Below, piece after piece: positions 57,908-64,000 of a stretch of 64,000 nucleotides of DNA. A model generated the notes under the pieces. That model had not been told where the DNA came from. It did not search any database and saw only the letters and a list, made by a program, of their open reading frames with translations. How positions within the stretch are numbered: position 1 is the stretch's first letter; each line of letters starts with the position of its first letter. A program made the position numbers and the translations under genes. This DNA is from Zavarzinia aquatilis. GTDB taxonomy: Bacteria > Pseudomonadota > Alphaproteobacteria > Zavarziniales > Zavarziniaceae. The DNA lies in contig NZ_QGLE01000004.1 of NCBI RefSeq assembly GCF_003173035.1, forward strand, positions 236,926 through 300,925, in the 5' to 3' direction.

Positions 57908-58843
57908 TCAGTTGATCATCAGGGTCGCGACATGGGCCGCGACCGAAGACGACAGGGCATAGAGGTCATAACCGCCCTCGAGCGTGGAGACGAGGCCGGC
58001 CCGGCACATCTTGCGGGCGAGGCGCGCCAACTCCTCGGTCACCCAGCGGTAGTCCTGTTCCGACAGGCGCATGTTGGCCAGCGGGTCGAGCGCATGGCCG
58101 TCGAAGCCGGCCGAGACCAGGATCAACTCCGGCCTGAAGGCTTCCAGCGCCGGGAAGACATGCTCGGCAAAGCTCTTGCGGAAGGCGGGGCCGTCCGCGC
58201 CCGGGGGCAGCGGGGCGTTCACGATATTGTCGGCGACGCCGGTATCGCCCGCCGCGCCAGTGCCGGGATAGAGCGGCGCCTGATGGGTCGAGGCGTAGAA
58301 CAGGCCCGGGTCTTTTTCAAACATGGCCTGCGTGCCATTGCCGTGATGGACGTCGAAATCGACGACGGCGATCCGCTCCAGCCCGTGGGCGACGCGGGCG
58401 TGCAGGGCGCCGACCGCGACATTGTTGAACAGGCAGAAGCCCATGGCGTGGTTCGGCTCGGCATGGTGGCCGGGCGGACGGACGGCGCAGAAGGCGGAAT
58501 AGGCGCCCCCGGTCAACACCGTGTCGACCGCGGCGACCACGGCGCCCGCGGCGTGAAGCGCGGCCTCGCCCGAGCCGGGCGACATCACGGTATCCCCGTC
58601 GAGGTGAAAGACGTTGTGGCCGACCGACGGCACCTTGGACAGCACCCAGTCGACATAATCGGGATCATGCACGCGGATCAGCTGCTCGCGCGTCGCCGGC
58701 GGCGCCTCCGCCCGCTCGAGGTAATGGAAATCCTCCGCCTCCAGCGCCCGCATCACCGCCCGCAACCTGTCCGCGCATTCGGGGTGACCCCAGCCGGTTT
58801 CATGGGCGAGGCAGGACGGGTGGGAGAACAGGATGGTGGACAT
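57908..58843 (-). CDS. Histone-deacetylase-family (acetylpolyamine amidohydrolase-like) enzyme
   Basis: A 311-residue zinc hydrolase of the HDAC fold: HPECADRLRAVMRALE at the start, RPPGHHAEPNHAMGFCLFNN with the catalytic histidines, DFDVHHGNGTQAMFE with zinc-binding Asp and His, and LVSAGFDGHALDPLANM with the last ligand. Bacterial members deacetylate polyamines, acetoin or other small amides. The substrate is unknown. Complete motifs suggest activity. Confidence 0.93.
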   Translation of the reverse strand: MSTILFSHPSCLAHETGWGHPECADRLRAVMRALEAEDFHYLERAEAPPATREQLIRVHDPDYVDWVLSKVPSVGHNVFHLDGDTVMSPGSGEAALHAAGAVVAAVDTVLTGGAYSAFCAVRPPGHHAEPNHAMGFCLFNNVAVGALHARVAHGLERIAVVDFDVHHGNGTQAMFEKDPGLFYASTHQAPLYPGTGAAGDTGVADNIVNAPLPPGADGPAFRKSFAEHVFPALEAFRPELILVSAGFDGHALDPLANMRLSEQDYRWVTEELARLARKMCRAGLVSTLEGGYDLYALSSSVAAHVATLMIN

Positions 58844-59004
58844 GGGCGGTCACTTCCGGGGCAGCGTTTCCAAGGCGGCCATACGCGCGGCCGCCCTTGT
58901 TCGCCCAATGTTGCCCCGTAACGGTGCCATCACAAGTGCGACTTAGGGTGGGAATGGGCAAAAAGCCGGTCCCATGCGGCAAAATGCCCAACCCACCCCC
59001 GCAA

Positions 59005-59778
59005 TCAGGCGGCGAAGCGCGAAAAGTCCGGCTTGCGCTTCTCGAAGAAGGCGCCGATGGCCTCCGCGACCTCCGGTCCGCGCAGCTGGGCACCGAAGAT
59101 CGCGCCTTCTTCCTTCATGCGCTCGGCGACGCCCGAGGTCGTGGATTTCATCAGCTGCTTGGTCAGGCGCAGGGCCGAAGGGGCAAGGCCGGTCAGGCGT
59201 TTCGCCTTGGCCTCGACATGGGCGGCGAGATCGGCCGCCGGCACCACCTCGTTGACGAAGCCAAGCTCGGCCGCCGTCTTCGCATCGAAGGCATCGCCGA
59301 ACAGGAACAGCTCCGCCGCCTTGCGATGGCCGATCATCGCCGGGACGATCAGGCTCGACGCCGCCTCGGGCACCAGGCCCAGCGCCGTGAAGGGCATGGA
59401 GAAACGGGCCGTGTCGGCGGCATAGACGAGGTCGCAGTGCAGCAGCATGGTGGTGCCGACGCCGACCGCGATGCCGTTGACCGCGGCGATCAGGATCTTG
59501 GGAAAGGTGGTGATCCCGGCGAGGAAGCGGCCGACCGGCGATTCCCCGGCAAGGTCCGGCGGGTTCTGCATGAAGTCGACCAGGTCGTTGCCGGCGGTGA
59601 AGGCATCGCCCGCCCCGGTGAGGATCGCCACCCGGACCGTGGGATCGGCTTCCGCGGCCTTCAGCCCGTCGACGATGGCGTCATACATGGCGAGGGTGAT
59701 GGCGTTCTTCTTGTCCGGCCGGTTCATCGTGATGCGGGCGATGCCGTCGGCGATCTGGGTGGTGACGAGGTCGGTCAT
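59005..59778 (-). CDS. Enoyl-CoA hydratase/isomerase family protein
   Basis: A 257-residue crotonase-fold enzyme. ITMNRPDKKNAITLAMYDAI begins it; the CoA-binding/oxyanion segment is TGAGDAFTAGNDLVDF and the second, AAVNGIAVGVGTTMLLHCD. The second catalytic acid lies in ALGLVPEAAS. It may act in fatty acid or aromatic-acid breakdown. It is coupled to the MarR gene upstream by an ATGA overlap, so its expression is probably under that regulator. Confidence 0.93.
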   Translation of the reverse strand: MTDLVTTQIADGIARITMNRPDKKNAITLAMYDAIVDGLKAAEADPTVRVAILTGAGDAFTAGNDLVDFMQNPPDLAGESPVGRFLAGITTFPKILIAAVNGIAVGVGTTMLLHCDLVYAADTARFSMPFTALGLVPEAASSLIVPAMIGHRKAAELFLFGDAFDAKTAAELGFVNEVVPAADLAAHVEAKAKRLTGLAPSALRLTKQLMKSTTSGVAERMKEEGAIFGAQLRGPEVAEAIGAFFEKRKPDFSRFAA

Positions 59779-60230
59779 TTCCGGGTGCTCCTGGCCTTGA
59801 GCGTTGGCGATACGTTGTTAAGGGCGTTTTCGAGGAAGCGGACCACGATCGCCGTCTCCTCCGGGGTGAAGCCGGCCGTCAACTGGCCGTTCATCTCGTC
59901 GATCAGGGGCCTTGCCGCCTTCAGGCGGTCCTTGCCGGCCTTCGTGAGCGCGAGAAGGGTGACGCGGCGGTCCTCCTCGTGGGGGCGGCGGGCAATGAAC
60001 CCGGCGCGTTCCAGCCGTTCGGCCAGGCCCGTCACCGCCGAAGCGTTGAGGTCCAGCCGCTCGGCGAGATCGCCCGGGGTGCATTCCCCGCCTTCCCCGA
60101 TGACGAAGAGGGCGCCGAGCTGCACCGAGGTGATGTCCAGCCGCTCGAGCAGGGCAACGTCAGCCGCCTTGTAGACGGCATGGCGGGCCCTGTTCAACAG
60201 GTAGAAGAGGCGGGGACGCGGCGTGCTCAT
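59775..60230 (-). CDS. MarR family transcriptional regulator
   Basis: A 151-residue winged-helix protein. The HTH core is CTPGDLAERLDLNASAVTGLAERLERAGFIAR with the wing RRPHEEDRRVTLLALT, both typical of MarR (quoted in parts). MarR proteins usually repress their own operon until an aromatic or CoA ligand binds. Its start is 18 bases from a strong palindrome (60249-60293), and it is translated into the enoyl-CoA hydratase gene by overlap; an acyl-CoA or acid inducer is plausible, by analogy. Confidence 0.93.
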   Translation of the reverse strand: MSTPRPRLFYLLNRARHAVYKAADVALLERLDITSVQLGALFVIGEGGECTPGDLAERLDLNASAVTGLAERLERAGFIARRPHEEDRRVTLLALTKAGKDRLKAARPLIDEMNGQLTAGFTPEETAIVVRFLENALNNVSPTLKARSTRK

Positions 60231-60248
60231 GCCCCGCAGGCTATCGCC

Positions 60249-60293
60249 ATTTGTTTCACATATGAAGGATAATATTTCATATGTGAAGCAAAT
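60249..60293. promoter_or_regulatory. Long inverted repeat, likely MarR operator
   Basis: The arms ATTTGTTTCACATATGAA (60249-60266) and TTCATATGTGAAGCAAAT (60276-60293) pair at 17 of 18 positions around a 9-base centre. Each half itself holds the near-palindrome TTCACATATGAA. On the minus strand the centre contains TATTAT, a good -10 box for the MarR gene, so bound protein would block that promoter. Confidence 0.8.
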
Positions 60294-60457
60294 TCCCGGC
60301 GGGCGCGGCCACTGGTTGCCACCCCCAGTGGCGGCGCGGGTTCACCGTCAGCCTGAGATTGATGGCCTCGATTCGGCGTTGTACAGTCCTCCCCTCCGAA
60401 TTTTCGGCCCATCTCATCGGTTCGGCCCTGGAGCCAACCGTTCCGCAGGGTGTCGTT

Positions 60458-62653
60458 ATGGTCGCCGTGACAACGAATACGGACTACAGCCTCAGCATTC
60501 CGAGTATCGATTTTTCCAATTTGTTTTATGGCACGGTGATGGTGGCCAATGCCGGCACCTATGTGCTTGGCTATTCCAATGGTTACCAGGACATCTTCAC
60601 CGGTTCAGGTTTCACCTACGACAGATACGGCGTGCCTACCGGTGGAACGGTGACCGGCTACAAGGGCTACCAGTCGGGCATGGGGCAGACGCTGTTCAGC
60701 GTGTCCGGATTCTCGGTCCCCGCAACCACCCTGGTCAATGTCGCCTCCACGACGTCGACGACCGACGACCGCAACCTGATCGCCTCGATCCTCGGCGGCG
60801 CGGATACGATCTCGGGCGGGAATCTGCAGGACGATCTGATCGCCGGGGCCGGAAATGACGTGGTCAACGGCAACGGCGGTGATGATTATCTCTACGGCGG
60901 TCTGGGCGACGACCAGCTCTACGGCGGTCTCGGCGACGACGATCTCTTCGCCGAAGATGGCGCCGACACGCTCGATGGCGGGGCGGGCGACGATCATATG
61001 GCCGGTGGGGCCGGCAACGACCTGTATCTGGTCGATTCGGCCGGGGACACGCTCTATGAGGGGGGCGGTCTTGGCACGGATACCGTAAAGACCAAGGTGA
61101 GCTACACGCTCCCGGGCAATGTGGAGAACCTCATTGTCGACACCTCGGCCTCGGTGAGCGGCACCGGCAACGACCTCGTGAATACGATCACGGGCGGTGC
61201 CGGCAATGACGTGCTTTCCGGTCTTGACGGCAACGACACGCTCGTTGGCGGCGCGGGGGCGGACACGCTGGACGGCGGCACGGGCAACGACATCCTGCGG
61301 GGCGGCACGGGCAACGATGTCTATATCGTCGATGCCGCGGGCGATGTGGTGGATGAAACCGGCGGCGACGGGATCGACCGGGTCGAAACCGCCCTTGCCA
61401 GCTATACGCTGGGCGCCGCGATCGAGAATCTCACCCTGACCGGGACGGGCGACAGTCGCGGCACCGGCAATGGCCTCGCGAATGTCCTGATCGGCAACGG
61501 CGGCGCCAACGTCCTCGACGGCATGGCCGGGGCCGACACGATGAAAGGCGGCGCCGGCAACGACATCTATGTGGTGGACGACATCGGCGACGTGGTCAGC
61601 GAATCCGGCGGCAGCGGCATCGACTTGGTGAAGGCGTCGATCAGTTACGCCCTGCCCGACGGCTTCGAGAACCTGCAGCTGACGGGAAGCGGCGCGATCA
61701 ACGGCACGGGCAATTCGGCCGCCAACACGATCACGGGCAACGGCGCCAACAACACGCTGAATGGCGGCGCGGGGGCGGACACGCTGAACGGCGGCGCGGG
61801 CAACGACATCCTGCGGGGCGGCACGGGCAACGATGTCTATATCGTCGATGCCGCGGGCGATGTGGTGGATGAAACCGGCGGCGATGGGATCGACCGGGTC
61901 GAAACCGCCCTTGCCAGCTTTACGCTGGGCGCCGCGATCGAGAATCTCACCCTGACCGGGACGGGCGACAGTCGCGGCATCGGCAACAATCTCGCGAATG
62001 TCCTGATCGGCAACAGCGGCGCCAATGTCCTCGACGGCATGGCCGGGGCCGACACGATGAAAGGCGGCGCCGGCAACGACATCTATGTGGTGGACGACAT
62101 CGGCGACGTGGTCAGCGAATCCGGCGGCAGCGGCATCGACTTGGTGAAGGCGTCGATCAGTTATGCCCTGCGCAACGGCTTCGAGAACCTGCAATTGACC
62201 GGAAGCGGCGCGATCAAGGGCACAGGCAATGCGGTCGCCAACACGATCACCGGCAACGGCGCCAACAACACGCTCACCGGTGGCGCGGGTGACGATGTGC
62301 TTGACGGTGGCGCCGGGGCCGACCGCCTCGTCGGTGGCGACGGGCGCGACATATTCAGATATGACGCGCTCGACGATTCCACCGTGTCCGGAACGGGCCG
62401 CGACACCATCGTCGGTTTCGAGCAGGGCCTGGACAGGATCGACCTGCGCCGGATCGACGCCAAGACCACCGTCGATGGCGATCAGGCCTTCGTCGTGACC
62501 GACAAGTTCCACAAGGCAGCAGGCGAGTTGATTGTCCTGGCCCGCGACACCGGCACGCTCGTGCAGGGCGACGTGGATGGTGACGGCAAAGCCGATTTCT
62601 CGATCTTCCTTGACACTTTCGTGACCCTCGGCACTGCGGATTTCCTGCGCTAG
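60458..62653 (+). CDS. RTX (hemolysin-type calcium-binding repeat) protein C
   Basis: A 731-residue acidic protein without signal peptide. The N-terminal 110 residues ([20 protein letters not shown]) are non-repeat and unlike those of the two RTX proteins at 13.4-17.3 kb. Then come beta-roll repeats ([18 protein letters not shown]) alternating with DxYxVDxxGDxVxE units and [11 protein letters not shown] segments. The C-terminus is of serralysin type ([18 protein letters not shown]...TADFLR), the signal for type I secretion. No protease zinc motif. ATG at 60458 has a GCAGGG site. It contains a 516-bp internal duplication. Confidence 0.88.
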   Translation: MVAVTTNTDYSLSIPSIDFSNLFYGTVMVANAGTYVLGYSNGYQDIFTGSGFTYDRYGVPTGGTVTGYKGYQSGMGQTLFSVSGFSVPATTLVNVASTTSTTDDRNLIASILGGADTISGGNLQDDLIAGAGNDVVNGNGGDDYLYGGLGDDQLYGGLGDDDLFAEDGADTLDGGAGDDHMAGGAGNDLYLVDSAGDTLYEGGGLGTDTVKTKVSYTLPGNVENLIVDTSASVSGTGNDLVNTITGGAGNDVLSGLDGNDTLVGGAGADTLDGGTGNDILRGGTGNDVYIVDAAGDVVDETGGDGIDRVETALASYTLGAAIENLTLTGTGDSRGTGNGLANVLIGNGGANVLDGMAGADTMKGGAGNDIYVVDDIGDVVSESGGSGIDLVKASISYALPDGFENLQLTGSGAINGTGNSAANTITGNGANNTLNGGAGADTLNGGAGNDILRGGTGNDVYIVDAAGDVVDETGGDGIDRVETALASFTLGAAIENLTLTGTGDSRGIGNNLANVLIGNSGANVLDGMAGADTMKGGAGNDIYVVDDIGDVVSESGGSGIDLVKASISYALRNGFENLQLTGSGAIKGTGNAVANTITGNGANNTLTGGAGDDVLDGGAGADRLVGGDGRDIFRYDALDDSTVSGTGRDTIVGFEQGLDRIDLRRIDAKTTVDGDQAFVVTDKFHKAAGELIVLARDTGTLVQGDVDGDGKADFSIFLDTFVTLGTADFLR
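61261..62292 (+). repeat. 516-bp internal tandem duplication in RTX gene C
   Basis: The block 61261-61776 is repeated at 61777-62292 with very few differences, including silent sites. Each copy encodes 172 residues and keeps the frame. Examples of identical stretches are around ATCCTGCGGGGCGGCACGGG and ATGAAAGGCGGCGCCGGCAA in both copies. The low divergence shows a recent duplication or gene conversion. Confidence 0.85.
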
Positions 62654-62780
62654 AGAGGCATTCGGGAACGGTCGAACAGCATTCTCCGTCGCCCTGACGC
62701 AAGATCGGGGCGACGGGCAGCGAGTGGGACGCAGTCCACACCATCCGCCACGATGTGGCACCCCACAATACGGGCCCCTT

Positions 62781-62850
62781 CAATGCGGGGACACTATACC
62801 TATTTAAGGCCGCCGCGGTTACTTTAAATAGGTATAGTGTCCCCGTATTG
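62781..62850. repeat. Long near-perfect palindrome, possible REP/IS-derived element
   Basis: Left arm 62781-62807 (CAATGCGGGGACACTATACC then TATTTAA) and right arm 62824-62850 pair at 26 of 27 positions around a 16-base centre. The core GGGGACACTATACC-TATTTAA resembles sequences seen near REP-associated (IS200-like) transposases in many bacteria. No transposase gene is present, so it would be a non-autonomous or relic element. Confidence 0.75.
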
Positions 62851-63264
62851 AGCGGATTTGGTTCGTCGGATTTGAGCGAAGGGCCGGGGGACGATTGACG
62901 ATTTCATTCAGGTTGCCATCCCGATCCTCGCCTCCCGGTGACCTTAAGCCGCGGATTGCCTTGGTTGGCGGCGCTGGCATGAAGCTTGCGAGTTTCTGAG
63001 GGAAGCCGGTCCCGATGAAGGTGCCGGCGGTCAGGGAGGATCGTGCCGACATGATGGCGAAGCGAGGTCCGGTGCGGCGCGCGTAACCTTTTGTGTGTCC
63101 GATTGCGGCGCGCGGGCGAAGAATTTGTGTATAAATTCGATGAGACGACGATGAATCTATCATCGGCGAGTATATCTATTTGTCATTCAGCAATAATGAG
63201 GGCATAGATTTTTCATTCCAGAATCATGTTGCAATTGAATCCGTTTTGAATACTTTTCAATTCA

Positions 63265-63281
63265 GATCAATAACATTGATC
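63265..63281. promoter_or_regulatory. Palindrome before the DUF1302 gene
   Basis: GATCAAT-AAC-ATTGATC, with 7-bp perfect arms, is centred 50 bases before the ATG at 63323. It lies in the A/T-rich promoter zone and is a good candidate operator; the regulator is not known. Confidence 0.5.
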
Positions 63282-63322
63282 GTTCAAAAAATTTCCATAA
63301 GAGTACCGACAGGGACGGAACA

Positions 63323-64000
63323 ATGCAGAACCCCGGCAAACCCCTTCTGATCGCGACGCTGATATCGCTGGTCGCCGTTCCGGCGCTGGCGGAGGTGACG
63401 GTGTCCGACGGCTTCACCATCGGCGGCCGGATGCGCCAGGGCATCGCCCTTGCCTATGACAGCGATCTCGTCGGTGGCGGGGTCGAGATCGGCCAGGCCA
63501 ATTATCTGCTCGAGCTGACGGGCAGCTGGCGCCCGGCCAGCACCATCACCGTGACCGGCGATTTCTGGCTGCGCGGCGATCTCTACAGCGAGATCGGCGG
63601 CGATCTGCAGGGCCCGGGCATCCAGAACTATGCCTCGCCCGACTTCCGCGATCCCTTCCGTTACCATCTGGGCGGCGCCGGCGCCGGAACCCCGGGCGGC
63701 CCGCTGGCCAATCCCCCGCGCGATCCCTATGGCACGCAGGACGACCAGAACCTCTTCCTCTCCGATTTCAACGACGAGATGATCCGCGAGGCCGCGGTGA
63801 AGATCACCGATCCGGGCAATCGCTATGCCTTCAAGGTCGGCAAGTTCGTCCGCGCCTGGGGCCAGTCCGACGGTATCCGCCTGCTCGACGTGCTCCACGC
63901 CCAGGACCTGCGCCAGAAGTTCATCTTCGGCGACAGCGACGAGATGCGCATTCCCAGCTGGATGGTGGCGGCCGATCTCGACTTCACCCGCCTCGGCCTC
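63323..64000 (+). CDS. DUF1302 family outer-membrane-type protein (cut by window edge)
   Basis: The first 226 residues are present and the frame is open to the window end. A signal peptide covers residues 1-23 (KPLLIATLISLVAVPALA). The mature part matches the start of DUF1302 proteins: VSDGFTIGGRMRQGIALAYD, then repeated amphipathic beta strands (NYLLELTGSWRPASTITVTG), a YGTQDDQNLFLSDFNDEM segment, and KVGKFVRAWGQSDGIRLLD, a well-kept family motif. Members are thought to form outer-membrane channels linked to uptake or efflux of hydrophobic compounds, often next to lipid-transfer genes. ATG at 63323 follows AGGGACGG. Confidence 0.88.
   Translation, partial: MQNPGKPLLIATLISLVAVPALAEVTVSDGFTIGGRMRQGIALAYDSDLVGGGVEIGQANYLLELTGSWRPASTITVTGDFWLRGDLYSEIGGDLQGPGIQNYASPDFRDPFRYHLGGAGAGTPGGPLANPPRDPYGTQDDQNLFLSDFNDEMIREAAVKITDPGNRYAFKVGKFVRAWGQSDGIRLLDVLHAQDLRQKFIFGDSDEMRIPSWMVAADLDFTRLGL

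Larger units (their letters stand above)
62654..63322. other. Non-coding gap before the DUF1302 gene
   Basis: This 669-base gap holds no convincing gene. Its first part has the 27-bp-arm palindrome described separately. From about 63110 to 63300 GC content falls sharply, with many A/T runs, an inverted repeat AATTGAA (63233-63239) / TTCAATT (63256-63262) and a second one at 63265-63281, presumably the promoter and operator zone for the DUF1302 gene. Confidence 0.55.

Noticed and set aside
62819..63163. A 114-codon frame ending in the palindrome
   Set aside because: It starts in A/T-rich DNA without a ribosome site, has no recognisable family and ends inside the inverted repeat.

Overview
The window looks like chromosomal DNA of a GC-rich alphaproteobacterium. 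The signs are the joined glyQ-glyS-ppdK block, an rpmI-rplT-pheS-pheT run, octaprenyl/decaprenyl-type IspB, TRAP/TAXI and DUF1302 proteins, and strongly GC3-biased codons throughout. Genus cannot be fixed from sequence alone; a Rhodospirillales-like lineage is an inference. No rRNA, intact insertion sequence, prophage or replication origin is visible. The window begins inside one gene and ends inside another.

Layout. 1-3.5 kb: a Tat-exported ABC solute-binding protein diverges from a LysR regulator and a TauE/SafE exporter, followed by MeaB GTPase and a DsbA-fold isomerase. 3.6-9.2 kb: ppdK, glyS, glyQ. 9.3-12.8 kb: a small zinc-ribbon membrane protein, an S49 peptidase, an RNA methyltransferase and DUF2007, divergent from ispB and tRNA-Pro(CGG). 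13.4-17.3 kb: two tandem paralogous RTX proteins. 17.3-18.8 kb: YqaA-type membrane protein and a metallo-beta-lactamase-fold hydrolase. 18.9-29.0 kb: a complete type I-C CRISPR-Cas locus on the minus strand (cas3-cas5-cas8c-cas7-cas4-cas1-cas2-leader-array), with 33 identical 31-bp repeats plus one decayed terminal repeat. 29.1-37.0 kb: tRNA-Ser(GGA), YbaK, an HNH-type protein, PhnA, LepA, PheT, PheS, L20, L35. 37.1-43.4 kb: TAXI protein, secreted SH3-like protein, rhomboid, RNA methyltransferase, TlyA, MATE pump. 43.5-45.4 kb: queE-queC-queD (7-deazaguanine synthesis). 45.4-48.2 kb: a DUF2442-HTH/DUF4160 pair, a glutamine-synthetase-family ligase and a cysteine hydrolase. 48.2-52.9 kb: arginine deiminase operon arcD-arcA-arcB-arcC behind a perfect FNR-type box. 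53.0-56.7 kb: macro-domain protein, dxs, ispA, xseB. 56.9-60.2 kb: copper-related small proteins, a histone-deacetylase-like enzyme, enoyl-CoA hydratase and MarR. 60.5-62.7 kb: a third RTX protein with an internal 516-bp tandem duplication. 63.3 kb to the end: a DUF1302 protein.

How the genes work together. The CRISPR locus has every part needed for adaptation and interference. Its spacers show that the lineage twice sampled the same site in two related invaders. The arc operon would generate ATP from arginine when oxygen is low, in line with its FNR-type site. dxs, ispA and ispB are successive parts of isoprenoid and quinone supply. queE, queC and queD make preQ0. Several regulators sit next to clear palindromic sites (LysR, MarR, DUF4160/2442, DUF1302).

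The most unusual items are two spacer pairs that differ in a codon-consistent way, one of them in the seed; a decayed 34th repeat that reveals a hidden spacer; a homopolymer frameshift at the start of arcD; a 27-bp-arm palindrome at 62781-62850; and the recent internal duplication in the third RTX gene.
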